Assembly (NCBI GenBank): GCA_964544955.1
Contig: CAZJEB010000005.1
Span: 83,567 to 147,566, forward strand
From: JAAZPT01 sp964544955
GTDB lineage: Bacteria; Bacillota; Clostridia; Christensenellales; Aristaeellaceae
Reading direction: 5' to 3'
Length of the DNA stretch: 64,000 bases
The notes below the pieces were generated by a model. That model worked only from the letters and a program-made list of their open reading frames with translations, did not search any database and was not told the origin of the DNA. This document shows, in pieces, positions 53,765 through 62,554 of this stretch (its first letter is position 1; each line of letters starts with the position of its first letter). Both the position numbers and the translations under genes were made by a program.

Positions 53765-54784
53765 ATGGAAGGCGAAATTCAGAAGAAAAAAATATTATTT
53801 AGCGGTGTGCAACCATCAGGAACGCTTACATTGGGAAATTATATAGGTGCATTAAGGAATTTTTCCTTATTACAAGACGAATATAATTGTGTATATTGTA
53901 TAGTTGATTTACACGCTATTACTGTTAGGCAGGAGCCTGCGGTTTTAAGGCGCAGGTGTTTAGAGGTTGCTGGAATATATATGGCCTGTGGAATAGACCC
54001 AGAAAAATCAATTATATACTGCCAAAGCCATGTTAGTGCCCATGCAGAATTAAGTTGGGTTTTAAATTGTTTTACATATATGGGTGAACTTCAAAGAATG
54101 ACACAGTTTAAGGATAAGTCTGCAAAAAACGAAAGTAACATAAACGCTGGTTTGTTCACCTACCCTGTGCTTATGGCATCCGACATTTTACTATATCAAG
54201 CCGATATGGTTCCTGTTGGTTCGGACCAAAGGCAACATATTGAAATTACAAGGGATATTGCCCAAAGGTTTAACGGAATATACGGCAATGTGTTCACTAT
54301 ACCTGAGGCTTATATTCCTAAAACCGGCGCTAGAATTATGAGCTTGTTAGAGCCTGAGAAAAAAATGAGCAAAAGCGATAGCAACCCAGATGCTTTTATA
54401 TCAATACTTGACGAACCAAATATAATAAGAAAAAAAATAAAGAGAGCAGTAACAGATAGTGATGGGGAAATTAGATTTGACCCTGAAAACAAGCCTGGTG
54501 TATCAAACCTACTTGATATAATATCCGCTTTAAGTGGGGATAGTATGGATAGCATAGTTAGCTCATTACAAGGAAAAGGTTATGGCGCTTTAAAGGATGC
54601 TGCTGCCGATTGTATAGTTGATACTTTAAACCCAATACAAGCAGAATATAAAAAATTAATGGCTGATAAAGCCTATATTCAAAACATATTGGATAATGGC
54701 GCAAACACTGCAAGTATGCTTGCAAAGCGAACATTAAGCAAGGTATACCGTAAGGTTGGCTTAGCTGAAAGAGGAAGGAAGTAA
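53765..54784 (+). CDS. trpS: Tryptophanyl-tRNA synthetase
   Basis: 339 residues, class I. The HIGH-type motif is SGTLTLGNYIGAL and the KMSKS motif is KKMSKSDSNP. Between them SDQRQHIEITRDIAQRFN and the tryptophan-pocket DLHAITV region are typical. Strong AGGAGG precedes the ATG. No T-box is visible, unlike thrS and serS in this window. Confidence 0.97.
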   Translation: MEGEIQKKKILFSGVQPSGTLTLGNYIGALRNFSLLQDEYNCVYCIVDLHAITVRQEPAVLRRRCLEVAGIYMACGIDPEKSIIYCQSHVSAHAELSWVLNCFTYMGELQRMTQFKDKSAKNESNINAGLFTYPVLMASDILLYQADMVPVGSDQRQHIEITRDIAQRFNGIYGNVFTIPEAYIPKTGARIMSLLEPEKKMSKSDSNPDAFISILDEPNIIRKKIKRAVTDSDGEIRFDPENKPGVSNLLDIISALSGDSMDSIVSSLQGKGYGALKDAAADCIVDTLNPIQAEYKKLMADKAYIQNILDNGANTASMLAKRTLSKVYRKVGLAERGRK

Positions 54785-54789
54785 TATTT

Positions 54790-56211
54790 GTGAATACAGT
54801 AAACACAGAAAATTATGATGTTGTTATAATTGGAGCTGGACCTGCCGGTATATTTACAGCGTTAGGTTTGGCTAAAAACTGGCCAGATGTTAAGGCGCTT
54901 ATATTAGACTCGGGTAAATCAATTGTTAAAAGGCATTGCCCTGCAAGAATTACTGGTGTATGCGTACACTGCCAACCTTGTTCTATTATGCATGGTTGGG
55001 CTGGCGCTGGTGCTTTTAGCGACGGCAAACTATCATTAAATGATGAAGTGGGCGGAAACATATCTGAATACTTAGGCCATGCAAGGTCTGCAGAGCTAAT
55101 AAAACAAGCCGATGAAATTTATTTAAAATGTGGAGCATCACCAGAAATACACGGGTTAAACGAAAAACGCATAGACGAGATATCTTACGAGGCAAGCAAG
55201 CATAATATTAGGCTTATACCTTGCCCTGTTAGGCATTTGGGTACGGAAAACTCTAGTAAAGTATTGGGCGCTATGCATGAATACTTAGTAGAAAATTCTA
55301 ATATTGAATTTAGAGAACTTACAAGTGCTAGCGAAATAATTGTTGAAAACAATAAAGTTGTTGGTGTTAAGCTTGAGCCACAAAAAGGTGAAGCATATAC
55401 CGTAAAAACAAAATATGTTGTAGCTGCCCCTGGGCGTGGTGGCGCTGATTGGCTTACAAAGGAAGCTATGAGGCTTGGTTTACGCACCCAAAACAATGAG
55501 GTGGACATCGGTGTTAGGGTTGAAGTTCCAAACTCAATTATGGATCACTTAACAAAAGATTTATACGAGGCTAAGCTTGTATATTATTCAGATACATATG
55601 AAAATAAGGTTAGAACATTCTGCATGAACCCCGGTGGCGTTGTAAGCCAAGAACATTACGAGGGTGGTATTGCAGTTGTAAACGGCCATAGTTATGATGA
55701 TTTAAGCCTTAGAACAAAAAACACAAACTTTGCTGTTTTAGTTTCAACCTCCTTCACCGAGCCTTTTAATGAGCCAATAAGATATGGCCGTTATATTGCA
55801 CAGCTTGGAAACATGTTAACAGGTGGAACAATAATGGTTCAAAGATTAGGTGACTTATTAAAAGGTAGGCGTACAAATGAAACACGCCTTGCCAAATCAA
55901 CAACCATACCCACCCTTACATCAGCTGTACCTGGTGATTTAAGCTTCGTATTACCTCCAAGGCATTTAACAAGTATAGTTGAGGCTTTAAAGGCATTTGA
56001 TAAAATAGCCCCTGGGCTATATAGCACAAACACATTGTTGTATGGCGTTGAAGTTAAGTTCTATTCAAGTAAAATATTAGTTGATAGAAGCTTTAAAACA
56101 CAAATTGATGGATTATATGCTATTGGCGATGGTGCTGGTATAACAAGAGGTTTAATGCAGGCCAGCGCTACTGGCTTAGCAGTATCTGAAACAATATCAA
56201 GCTTAAAATAA
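54790..56211 (+). CDS. FAD-dependent oxidoreductase (COG2509-type)
   Basis: 473 residues. N-terminal FAD-binding Rossmann motif VIIGAGPAGIFTALGLA. A Cys-rich segment (RHCPARITGVCVHCQPC, about residues 48-65) is typical of uncharacterised COG2509 dehydrogenases. A late GDGAGITRGLMQASATGL closes the FAD site. The reaction is unknown. GTG start, 5 bases after trpS. Confidence 0.85.
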   Translation: MNTVNTENYDVVIIGAGPAGIFTALGLAKNWPDVKALILDSGKSIVKRHCPARITGVCVHCQPCSIMHGWAGAGAFSDGKLSLNDEVGGNISEYLGHARSAELIKQADEIYLKCGASPEIHGLNEKRIDEISYEASKHNIRLIPCPVRHLGTENSSKVLGAMHEYLVENSNIEFRELTSASEIIVENNKVVGVKLEPQKGEAYTVKTKYVVAAPGRGGADWLTKEAMRLGLRTQNNEVDIGVRVEVPNSIMDHLTKDLYEAKLVYYSDTYENKVRTFCMNPGGVVSQEHYEGGIAVVNGHSYDDLSLRTKNTNFAVLVSTSFTEPFNEPIRYGRYIAQLGNMLTGGTIMVQRLGDLLKGRRTNETRLAKSTTIPTLTSAVPGDLSFVLPPRHLTSIVEALKAFDKIAPGLYSTNTLLYGVEVKFYSSKILVDRSFKTQIDGLYAIGDGAGITRGLMQASATGLAVSETISSLK

Positions 56212-56212
56212 A

Positions 56213-56563
56213 ATGTTTAGTGTAGTTGTTAGGTTTTTAGCCTGTATAATATCAATACCCCTTTGTGCCCATTATTTACCAGGTGTGCATATGCATGATA
56301 TGTATTATGCTATTATGGGTGGCGCTGGGCTGGGCGTTATACATTTGTTATTAAGGCCAGTTTTAAAAGCACTACTTGCAGTATTTAATTTTTTTACACT
56401 TGGCTTAATATCAGTTTTTTTAGATACTTGGTTAATACTATTAGCAATAAAATTATTACCTGGTAGCTTTTCAGTAGATAATTTTTGGTGGGCAGCTGCC
56501 GTATCACTAGTTGTAAATGTATTAACAGAACTGTTGGGTTTTATTTTTAAAAAAAGAAATTAG
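56213..56563 (+). CDS. Phage holin 4-type (YvlD-like) membrane protein
   Basis: 116 residues, four hydrophobic helices with the family pattern LLRPVLKALLAVFNFFTLGLISVFLDTWLILLA. These PF04020 proteins are chromosomal and not necessarily holins. One base after the oxidoreductase stop. Confidence 0.88.
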   Translation: MFSVVVRFLACIISIPLCAHYLPGVHMHDMYYAIMGGAGLGVIHLLLRPVLKALLAVFNFFTLGLISVFLDTWLILLAIKLLPGSFSVDNFWWAAAVSLVVNVLTELLGFIFKKRN

Positions 56564-56572
56564 GAGTAATAA

Positions 56573-57337
56573 ATGCACATATTATTTGCAAATGACGATG
56601 GTATTAGTAGCATTGGTTTAAAATGCTTAGCTGAAGAGGCACAGAATAGGGGCTATGATGTTACAGTTTGTGCCCCAAGTACACAAAAAAGTGCAGCAAG
56701 CCATTGTATAACACTAAGCCCTCCAATATTAGTTGAGGAAATAAAAAACACTAATTATAAGGCATACGCAATACATGGTACACCAGTTGACTGTGTAAGG
56801 ATAGGCTTAGATCAGTTAACAGCAAAGCCTGTAGATATGGTTTTAAGTGGCATAAATGACGGATATAACGATGGTAGATCAATAATATATAGTGGCACTG
56901 TTGCTGCAGCAAAAGAGGCCGCAATGAGTGGCCTTAAGGCTGTTGCTGTGTCAATTGATGAGCACGCTAACCTAGATATGTTAAAAAATGCCGCAGTTAT
57001 TGCATTAGATTTAGCCGAAAAATTTTATAAAATGGATAATTCACCAAAAGATTGCTTACTTAATATAAACATACCATCCCTTAACAAGCATGAATTAAAA
57101 GAAGCTGTTATGTGCTATCCAAGTGATTTTTTTAGGTCTGATGGCTATATTGAACATATTAGCCCAAGAAAAAATAGGTTCTTTTGGTTAGATAAGCAAT
57201 TTGAAGGCGCTGGGCCTGAGGTTCCTTATGACCCACAAAGTGATAGTTATAATCTATCCCAAGGGCATATTGCCTGTTCATTTTTGAAAATTGCTGTAGA
57301 CAAAGAAATTGTTTGTCCCGATTTTTTATCAGAATAA
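56573..57337 (+). CDS. surE: 5'/3'-nucleotidase SurE
   Basis: 254 residues. Opens MHILFANDDGISSIGLKCLAE, with the metal ligands Asp8/Asp9. Also SGTVAAAKEAAMSG and the IHGTPVDCVRIGLDQL segment. Dephosphorylates nucleoside 5'/3'-monophosphates and is linked to stationary-phase survival. Nine bases after the holin-like gene. Confidence 0.96.
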   Translation: MHILFANDDGISSIGLKCLAEEAQNRGYDVTVCAPSTQKSAASHCITLSPPILVEEIKNTNYKAYAIHGTPVDCVRIGLDQLTAKPVDMVLSGINDGYNDGRSIIYSGTVAAAKEAAMSGLKAVAVSIDEHANLDMLKNAAVIALDLAEKFYKMDNSPKDCLLNINIPSLNKHELKEAVMCYPSDFFRSDGYIEHISPRKNRFFWLDKQFEGAGPEVPYDPQSDSYNLSQGHIACSFLKIAVDKEIVCPDFLSE

Positions 57338-57349
57338 TTGGAGAGTTTA

Positions 57350-58576
57350 ATGTCAAAAAATGTAGTTGTAATAGGGGCAGGTGCCGCAGGGCTTATTGCA
57401 GCCTTGTATGCATCGGATAATGGAAATAACGTTATATTACTTGAAAAAAATGAAAAATGCGGCAAAAAAATATATATAACTGGTAAAGGTCGCTGTAACG
57501 TTACAAACCTATGCGACAATAACGAATTTTTAGAGAATATTGTTACTAACCCAAAGTTTTTATACCCTAGCTTGACTGCTTTTCCCCCAAGGGAGCTTAT
57601 AAATCTTTTGGAAAGCTTAGATTGCCCAATAAAGGTTGAGCGCGGCAACAGAGCATACCCCGTAAGTGAAAAAGCATCTGATGTAACAAACGCTTTTGTT
57701 AAACAACTAAATAAAAATAAAGTATCAATTAGGCTTAGCACAAAAGTTGAAAGTTTAATTATAGAAAATTCTCAAATTAAAGGTGTAAACCTTGAAAACG
57801 GGGAAAAAATAGATGCAGATGCTGTAATTGTTGCAACAGGTGGTTTAAGCTATCCTAGCACAGGCTCAACTGGTGATGGGTATACCCTTTTAGCCCAAGC
57901 TGGCCATAAAATTTTACCAACATACCCTTCATTAGTGCCATATAATTCTTCAGATAAGCGCCTTACTTATTTGCAAGGCTTAAGTTTAAAAAACGTAACA
58001 ATAAATTTAAAATATAATAAAAAATTGGTATATAGTGAATTAGGGGAAATGCTATTCACTCATTTTGGTGTAAGTGGCCCATTAATTTTAACCGCATCTA
58101 CATACTTGGCTGGTAAAGAGCTTAAAAATAGCAGTTTAAGTTTAAACTTAAAACCTGCGCTTGATTATGAAAAACTTGATAAGCGCATATTAAGGGAAAT
58201 TGAAGATGCTCCCAATAAAACTATTAGTAGTTTAATGAATACAATGTTTCCATCTAGGCTGGCCGAAATACTATTAGAGCGTTGCCAAATTCTACCCAAC
58301 TTGGCAAATAACCAAATTAGTAAGAAAATTAGGCAAAAACTTATTGAAAACATACAAAACTTTAACATACCCCTAAGCAGTCCAAGGGCTTATACTGAAG
58401 CTGTTGTTACAAAAGGCGGGGCTGATGTAAAAGAGTTTATACCAAAAACTATGGAATCTAAACTTGTTAAAGGACTTTATGCCGCAGGTGAAGTACTTGA
58501 TGTTGACGCATTAACTGGGGGCTTTAACTTGCATATAGCATTTATTACAGGCAGGGCTGCAGGCATTGCCATATAA
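57350..58576 (+). CDS. HI0933/YhiN-like flavoprotein oxidoreductase
   Basis: 408 residues. FAD motif VVVIGAGAAGLIAALYA, then KNEKCGKKIYITGKGRCNVTN, the HI0933-family hallmark, and the late GEVLDVDALTGGFNLHIAFITGRAAG. Related clostridial BaiN-like proteins reduce bile acids, but this cannot be claimed here. ATG 57350 has GGAGAG upstream; a TTG 12 bases earlier is less likely. Confidence 0.92.
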   Translation: MSKNVVVIGAGAAGLIAALYASDNGNNVILLEKNEKCGKKIYITGKGRCNVTNLCDNNEFLENIVTNPKFLYPSLTAFPPRELINLLESLDCPIKVERGNRAYPVSEKASDVTNAFVKQLNKNKVSIRLSTKVESLIIENSQIKGVNLENGEKIDADAVIVATGGLSYPSTGSTGDGYTLLAQAGHKILPTYPSLVPYNSSDKRLTYLQGLSLKNVTINLKYNKKLVYSELGEMLFTHFGVSGPLILTASTYLAGKELKNSSLSLNLKPALDYEKLDKRILREIEDAPNKTISSLMNTMFPSRLAEILLERCQILPNLANNQISKKIRQKLIENIQNFNIPLSSPRAYTEAVVTKGGADVKEFIPKTMESKLVKGLYAAGEVLDVDALTGGFNLHIAFITGRAAGIAI

Positions 58577-58591
58577 ACTGGAGAATTTTTA

Positions 58592-59581
58592 ATGCACTAT
58601 ATAGTAGTAGATTTTGAGTGGAATCAACCAATAAGTTTTAATAGCATTGCTTATAAAAAAGTAGAAGATAAGCTATTATTTGAAATAATACAAATTGGCG
58701 CAATAAAGTTAAATGATAATTTTGAAATTGTAGATGAATTTAATCAAGTTATTAAGCCCACTCACTTTAAAAAAATACACCCACGTATAAAAAGAATCAC
58801 GAATATTAGCAACGAAACGCTTCAGGATGCACCAGATTTTATTGAAGCTAACAAACGTTTTGTTGAATTTTGCGATAAAGATCCAATAATGCTTACATGG
58901 GGTAGTGAGGATGTTAGCGTTTATAAACAAAACTTAGATTGTTTTGAAGTTGATTATGAATCCTTACCCTTTTATAACTTACAAAAATTATTTTCCCACA
59001 ACGAAAAGCTAGGTAAACAACAAGCTGGCTTAAAAACTGCTATGGAAACATTAAATATTGAAGAAGATACTTCTTTGCCATTCCATGACGCTTTTAATGA
59101 TGCTTACTATACTGCAAAGGTTTTTCAAAAAACTAAGGACAATGAAACAATAGTAAAATATCCACAAACACCAAGAAAATTAAAACATGTGTCCAAAATG
59201 CGTAGTTTAAGGGTTACTCATCAAGTTTTATCAATAAAACACGGCCTTAGCCAAGGCATTATAACAAACCCTGTTTGCCCTGCTTGCAATAAAGAATGTG
59301 AGCTTGTAACCGATTTTGTATCACAAACTCCAAACAGATTTATATCCCTTGCAAGGTGCGAAAGCCATGGTTATTTATACATGCAAATGCGCTTTGTTAG
59401 GCTTAGAAATAAAAACATTGGTATGGCTTATTCAATATCCCCTGCGGGCAAGCTTGAGAAAGCTTATTTGAAAGCTAAGCAATATCAAAATAAAATCGAC
59501 CCTGATTTAAACGCTTACAAAACAAACACAGCAATATTAGAGCCTGAACTACAAGGGAACATGCCTTTTGAGGATGAATAG
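58592..59581 (+). CDS. DEDDh 3'-5' exonuclease (RNase T/DnaQ-like)
   Basis: 329 residues. Exonuclease motif I VVDFEWN (Asp7, Glu9), a central TWGSEDVSVYKQN with the second Asp, and HDAFNDAYYTAKVF with the His and last Asp. The C-terminal ~130 residues add a possible Cys cluster (CPACNKEC). The substrate (RNA or DNA) is not clear. Fifteen bases after the flavoprotein. Confidence 0.9.
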   Translation: MHYIVVDFEWNQPISFNSIAYKKVEDKLLFEIIQIGAIKLNDNFEIVDEFNQVIKPTHFKKIHPRIKRITNISNETLQDAPDFIEANKRFVEFCDKDPIMLTWGSEDVSVYKQNLDCFEVDYESLPFYNLQKLFSHNEKLGKQQAGLKTAMETLNIEEDTSLPFHDAFNDAYYTAKVFQKTKDNETIVKYPQTPRKLKHVSKMRSLRVTHQVLSIKHGLSQGIITNPVCPACNKECELVTDFVSQTPNRFISLARCESHGYLYMQMRFVRLRNKNIGMAYSISPAGKLEKAYLKAKQYQNKIDPDLNAYKTNTAILEPELQGNMPFEDE

Positions 59582-59590
59582 GAGGCTATT

Positions 59591-61258
59591 ATGAGCAAAA
59601 TAACCATAAGCATAAACGGAGTAAGCAAGCATTTTGAAAACCCTACAACAATTAATGCTGTTTTTAAAGAAATGTTAAGTGCAAATGATTATGCTAATGT
59701 ATTAGCTGCTCTTTTTAATGGAAACTCTGTAGAGCTTTATACAAAAATTGAAGAAGATGCCACATTAATACCAATCTATTTTGATTCCGATGAGGGAAGT
59801 AGAATTTATGAACGTAGTCTATGTTTTTTAACATTAGCTGCTTTAAATAACTTATACCCCACCAAACAATTTGAAGTTGAAGATGCTGTTGGTAAATCAA
59901 TTGCTTTTAACATAAAAGATAAAGCCCTTACCCATGCTGAAATATATGAAATTGAAAAAGAAATGTGGCGACTTGTTGAAAACTGCTTGCCAATTACAAG
60001 GCACAGCTGGACTGTTGACGAAGCCATAAAATTTTTTACACAAGATGGCCAACTAGATAAAGTAGACTTATATAGCTATAGAAAAACTCCAAAAATAACA
60101 ATGTATTGTTTGGATGGAATATACGACTATTTTTATGGTTCAATGTTACAAAACACAAGCTATATTAAGGCCTTTAAGCTTACTTCTAAATACCCTGGCA
60201 TGTTAGTTAGCTTTCCAAAAAACTCAAACATGAAAATTGAAGTATCCCACAGTGGGCACAAAAAACAATATAGAGTATTTGCCGAATCTCAACGTTGGTG
60301 CGAAATACTAAATGCAACAAACGTTGTTGATGTAAACAGGATGATAGAAACTGGTAGAATACTAGATTTTATAAGGGTAAACGAAGCCTTACACGACTCA
60401 TCTATTGCAAATATAGCAAGCGAAGCTCTACAAAAAAAGGCAAGAATAGTGCTTATATTCGGCCCTTCATGCAGTGGTAAAACAACATTTACAAACCGTT
60501 TAGCTGTTCACTTAAAAGTACACGGTTTATCCCCCGCTTTGGTATCCTTAGATAATTTTTATAAGGATAGGGAAACTTTACCCATTGATGAAAACGGCGA
60601 AGTAGATCTTGAAACCATTGATGCCCTAGACATTGATTTTATTGTTGATTGTTTTGATAGGTTACTTGCTGGTGAAGAAGTCAGCATGCCAAAATTCAGT
60701 TTTAAAACAGGCAAAAGAAAACCAAACTCTTACAAGTTAAAGCTTACCCCAGATCAACCTATACTTGTTGAGGGCATACATGCCATGAACGATAAAATAA
60801 CATCCATGTTACCAGAACAACTTACCTATGGTATATATGTAAGTGCCTTATCTTGCCTAAAGCTTGATGACCACAATAGGATACATACATCAGATGCACG
60901 TTTGTTAAGGCGCATTGTACGCGATATGCAATTTAGAGGTACTCCCCCTGAGGATACAATTAATATGTGGAAAAGTGTAAGGGCTGGTGAGGAAAAATGG
61001 ATATATCCTAACCAAGAAAAAGCCGATATTATGTTTAATACTACATTGCACTATGAGCTACCACTTTTACATAGCTTTATATATGATAAATTAGAAAAAA
61101 TTGATGTTAATGAAAGAACTTATATACCTGCCCGCCGCCTAGTAAAATCCTTAAACTATTTTTTACCTATTGGGGATGATTTTATAAGAGAAATACCTCC
61201 CCTATCTATAATTAGGGAATTTATAGGTGGTAGTACATTTTATACTGGTAGGGATTAA
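59591..61258 (+). CDS. Nucleoside (uridine) kinase with tRNA-synthetase-like N-terminus
   Basis: 555 residues. The N-terminal ~270 residues resemble a TGS/threonyl-tRNA-synthetase-type second domain (HSWTVDEAIKFFTQDGQLDKVDLYSY). A uridine-kinase domain follows: Walker A GPSCSGKTT at 291-299, LDNFYKDRETLP, ILVEGIHAMN. This long architecture is a known clostridial nucleoside-kinase type. It probably salvages uridine or cytidine; the role of the N-terminus is unknown. The family usually follows metabolic genes, as here. Confidence 0.88.
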   Translation: MSKITISINGVSKHFENPTTINAVFKEMLSANDYANVLAALFNGNSVELYTKIEEDATLIPIYFDSDEGSRIYERSLCFLTLAALNNLYPTKQFEVEDAVGKSIAFNIKDKALTHAEIYEIEKEMWRLVENCLPITRHSWTVDEAIKFFTQDGQLDKVDLYSYRKTPKITMYCLDGIYDYFYGSMLQNTSYIKAFKLTSKYPGMLVSFPKNSNMKIEVSHSGHKKQYRVFAESQRWCEILNATNVVDVNRMIETGRILDFIRVNEALHDSSIANIASEALQKKARIVLIFGPSCSGKTTFTNRLAVHLKVHGLSPALVSLDNFYKDRETLPIDENGEVDLETIDALDIDFIVDCFDRLLAGEEVSMPKFSFKTGKRKPNSYKLKLTPDQPILVEGIHAMNDKITSMLPEQLTYGIYVSALSCLKLDDHNRIHTSDARLLRRIVRDMQFRGTPPEDTINMWKSVRAGEEKWIYPNQEKADIMFNTTLHYELPLLHSFIYDKLEKIDVNERTYIPARRLVKSLNYFLPIGDDFIREIPPLSIIREFIGGSTFYTGRD

Positions 61259-61259
61259 C

Positions 61260-61296
61260 AAATAAAAAAAGCCGCAAATACGGCTTTTTTATTTGT
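61260..61296. terminator. Bidirectional terminator between the nucleoside kinase and pfkA
   Basis: The stem AAAAAAGCCG / CGGCTTTTTT with a 6-base loop, extended by flanking AAATAAA / TTTATTT pairing, lies between convergent genes. Confidence 0.9.
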
Positions 61297-61307
61297 TTTT
61301 GTTTATA

Positions 61308-62381
61308 TTAGTCACCCATGTTAATGCCAATTTTACGTGCTGTACTAACCATTTGATGGTCTGGTGGTACTGGGCTTGGCCTGCCTGCTACATCTGATAA
61401 TAAATTATGTGTAATTTTATTATTATTAAGTGCAACTGTAACACCAAATGTATTGTTCTTTATTAAATGTGCAGCATGAACACCAAATTCTGTAGATAGT
61501 ACTCTATCATAAGCGCAAGGGCTACCACCTCTTTGTATATGGCCTGGAACAACATGCCTTGCCTCAACGCCTACAATTTCTTGTAATTGTGATGCTATTT
61601 TATGGCTTATACTACTGTATGGATCATTTTGTTTTTGTTCTGCCCTTTCCTTCTTTTTCATAGAGGCTTCTTCATTTGTCATTGCGCCTTCAGCTACTGC
61701 AATAATAGAGAAGCTTTTGCCTGCTTTTGCACGTTTTTCAATAACTTCAGCAACCTTATTAATATCATAAGGTAATTCTGGTATCAAAATAACATCCGCA
61801 CCACCAGCAATACCTGAATAAAGTGTTAGCCAACCAGCTTTATTACCCATTATTTCAATAACCATGCATCTGCCATGGCTTGATGCTGTTGTATGAATCC
61901 TATCTATTACATCCGTAGCTATATCTAATGCAGAATGGAAGCCAAAAGTAAAGTCTGTTCCATAAATATCATTATCAATAGTTTTAGGAAGAGCTATTAC
62001 ATTTAAACCTTCTTGAGCCAATAGATTAGCTGTTTTGTGTGTACCGTTACCTCCAAGGGTAATAAGGCAATCTAGCTTCATTTTATGGTAATTATCCTTC
62101 ATGGCTTTTACTTTATCAACTTTATCGTCGCCTATAACTCGCATATTGCTAAATGGTGTGCGGGCTGTTCCTAAAATAGTTCCACCAAGCGTTAAAATGC
62201 CTGAAAATTTTTCACGTGATAATTCTTGATAGTAGCCCTCTATTAAGCCACGATAACCATCCATAATGCCTACGACTTCAGCATCAAACTGCTCATATGA
62301 TGCACGAACAACGCCCCTTATAGCAGCATTTAGACCGGGGCAGTCTCCTCCAGAGGTGAGGATGCCAATACGTCTTTTCAT
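61308..62381 (-). CDS. pfkA: 6-phosphofructokinase, mixed-signature type
   Basis: 357 residues. Opens RRIGILTSGGDCPGLNAAIRG. The site that decides ATP versus pyrophosphate reads GGNGT (Gly at the position of E. coli Gly104, which favours ATP), while the second reads PKTIDND (Lys at the position of E. coli Gly124, usual for PPi enzymes). This Gly/Lys pairing is typical of group III/mixed-type PFKs. The Asp before the Gly is Asn. ATG 62381 has GAAAGGA upstream; a TTG six codons earlier lacks spacing. Divergent from pgi. Confidence 0.93.
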   Translation of the reverse strand: MKRRIGILTSGGDCPGLNAAIRGVVRASYEQFDAEVVGIMDGYRGLIEGYYQELSREKFSGILTLGGTILGTARTPFSNMRVIGDDKVDKVKAMKDNYHKMKLDCLITLGGNGTHKTANLLAQEGLNVIALPKTIDNDIYGTDFTFGFHSALDIATDVIDRIHTTASSHGRCMVIEIMGNKAGWLTLYSGIAGGADVILIPELPYDINKVAEVIEKRAKAGKSFSIIAVAEGAMTNEEASMKKKERAEQKQNDPYSSISHKIASQLQEIVGVEARHVVPGHIQRGGSPCAYDRVLSTEFGVHAAHLIKNNTFGVTVALNNNKITHNLLSDVAGRPSPVPPDHQMVSTARKIGINMGD

Positions 62382-62479
62382 ATAAATATTTCCTTTCAAT
62401 ATGCAGAATGGGATTATTATTAGTTAAAATTATGATATCATTATAAGGCTTAAATTTCAATAAGTAGGCCTATATTTGT

Positions 62480-62508
62480 TTGACAGTAAAATGCAATAGA
62501 TATATAAT
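62480..62508 (+). promoter_or_regulatory. Promoter of pgi
   Basis: Perfect TTGACA (62480-62485), 17 bases, perfect TATAAT (62503-62508), 46 bases before the start codon. Confidence 0.88.
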
Positions 62509-62554
62509 ATAGTTATAAATTTTGGAAAAATGTATATTGAAAGGTGGATTTTTT

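Noticed and set aside
56213..56563. Holin-like gene as a sign of prophage
   Set aside because: No other phage genes nearby; PF04020 proteins are common chromosomal membrane proteins.
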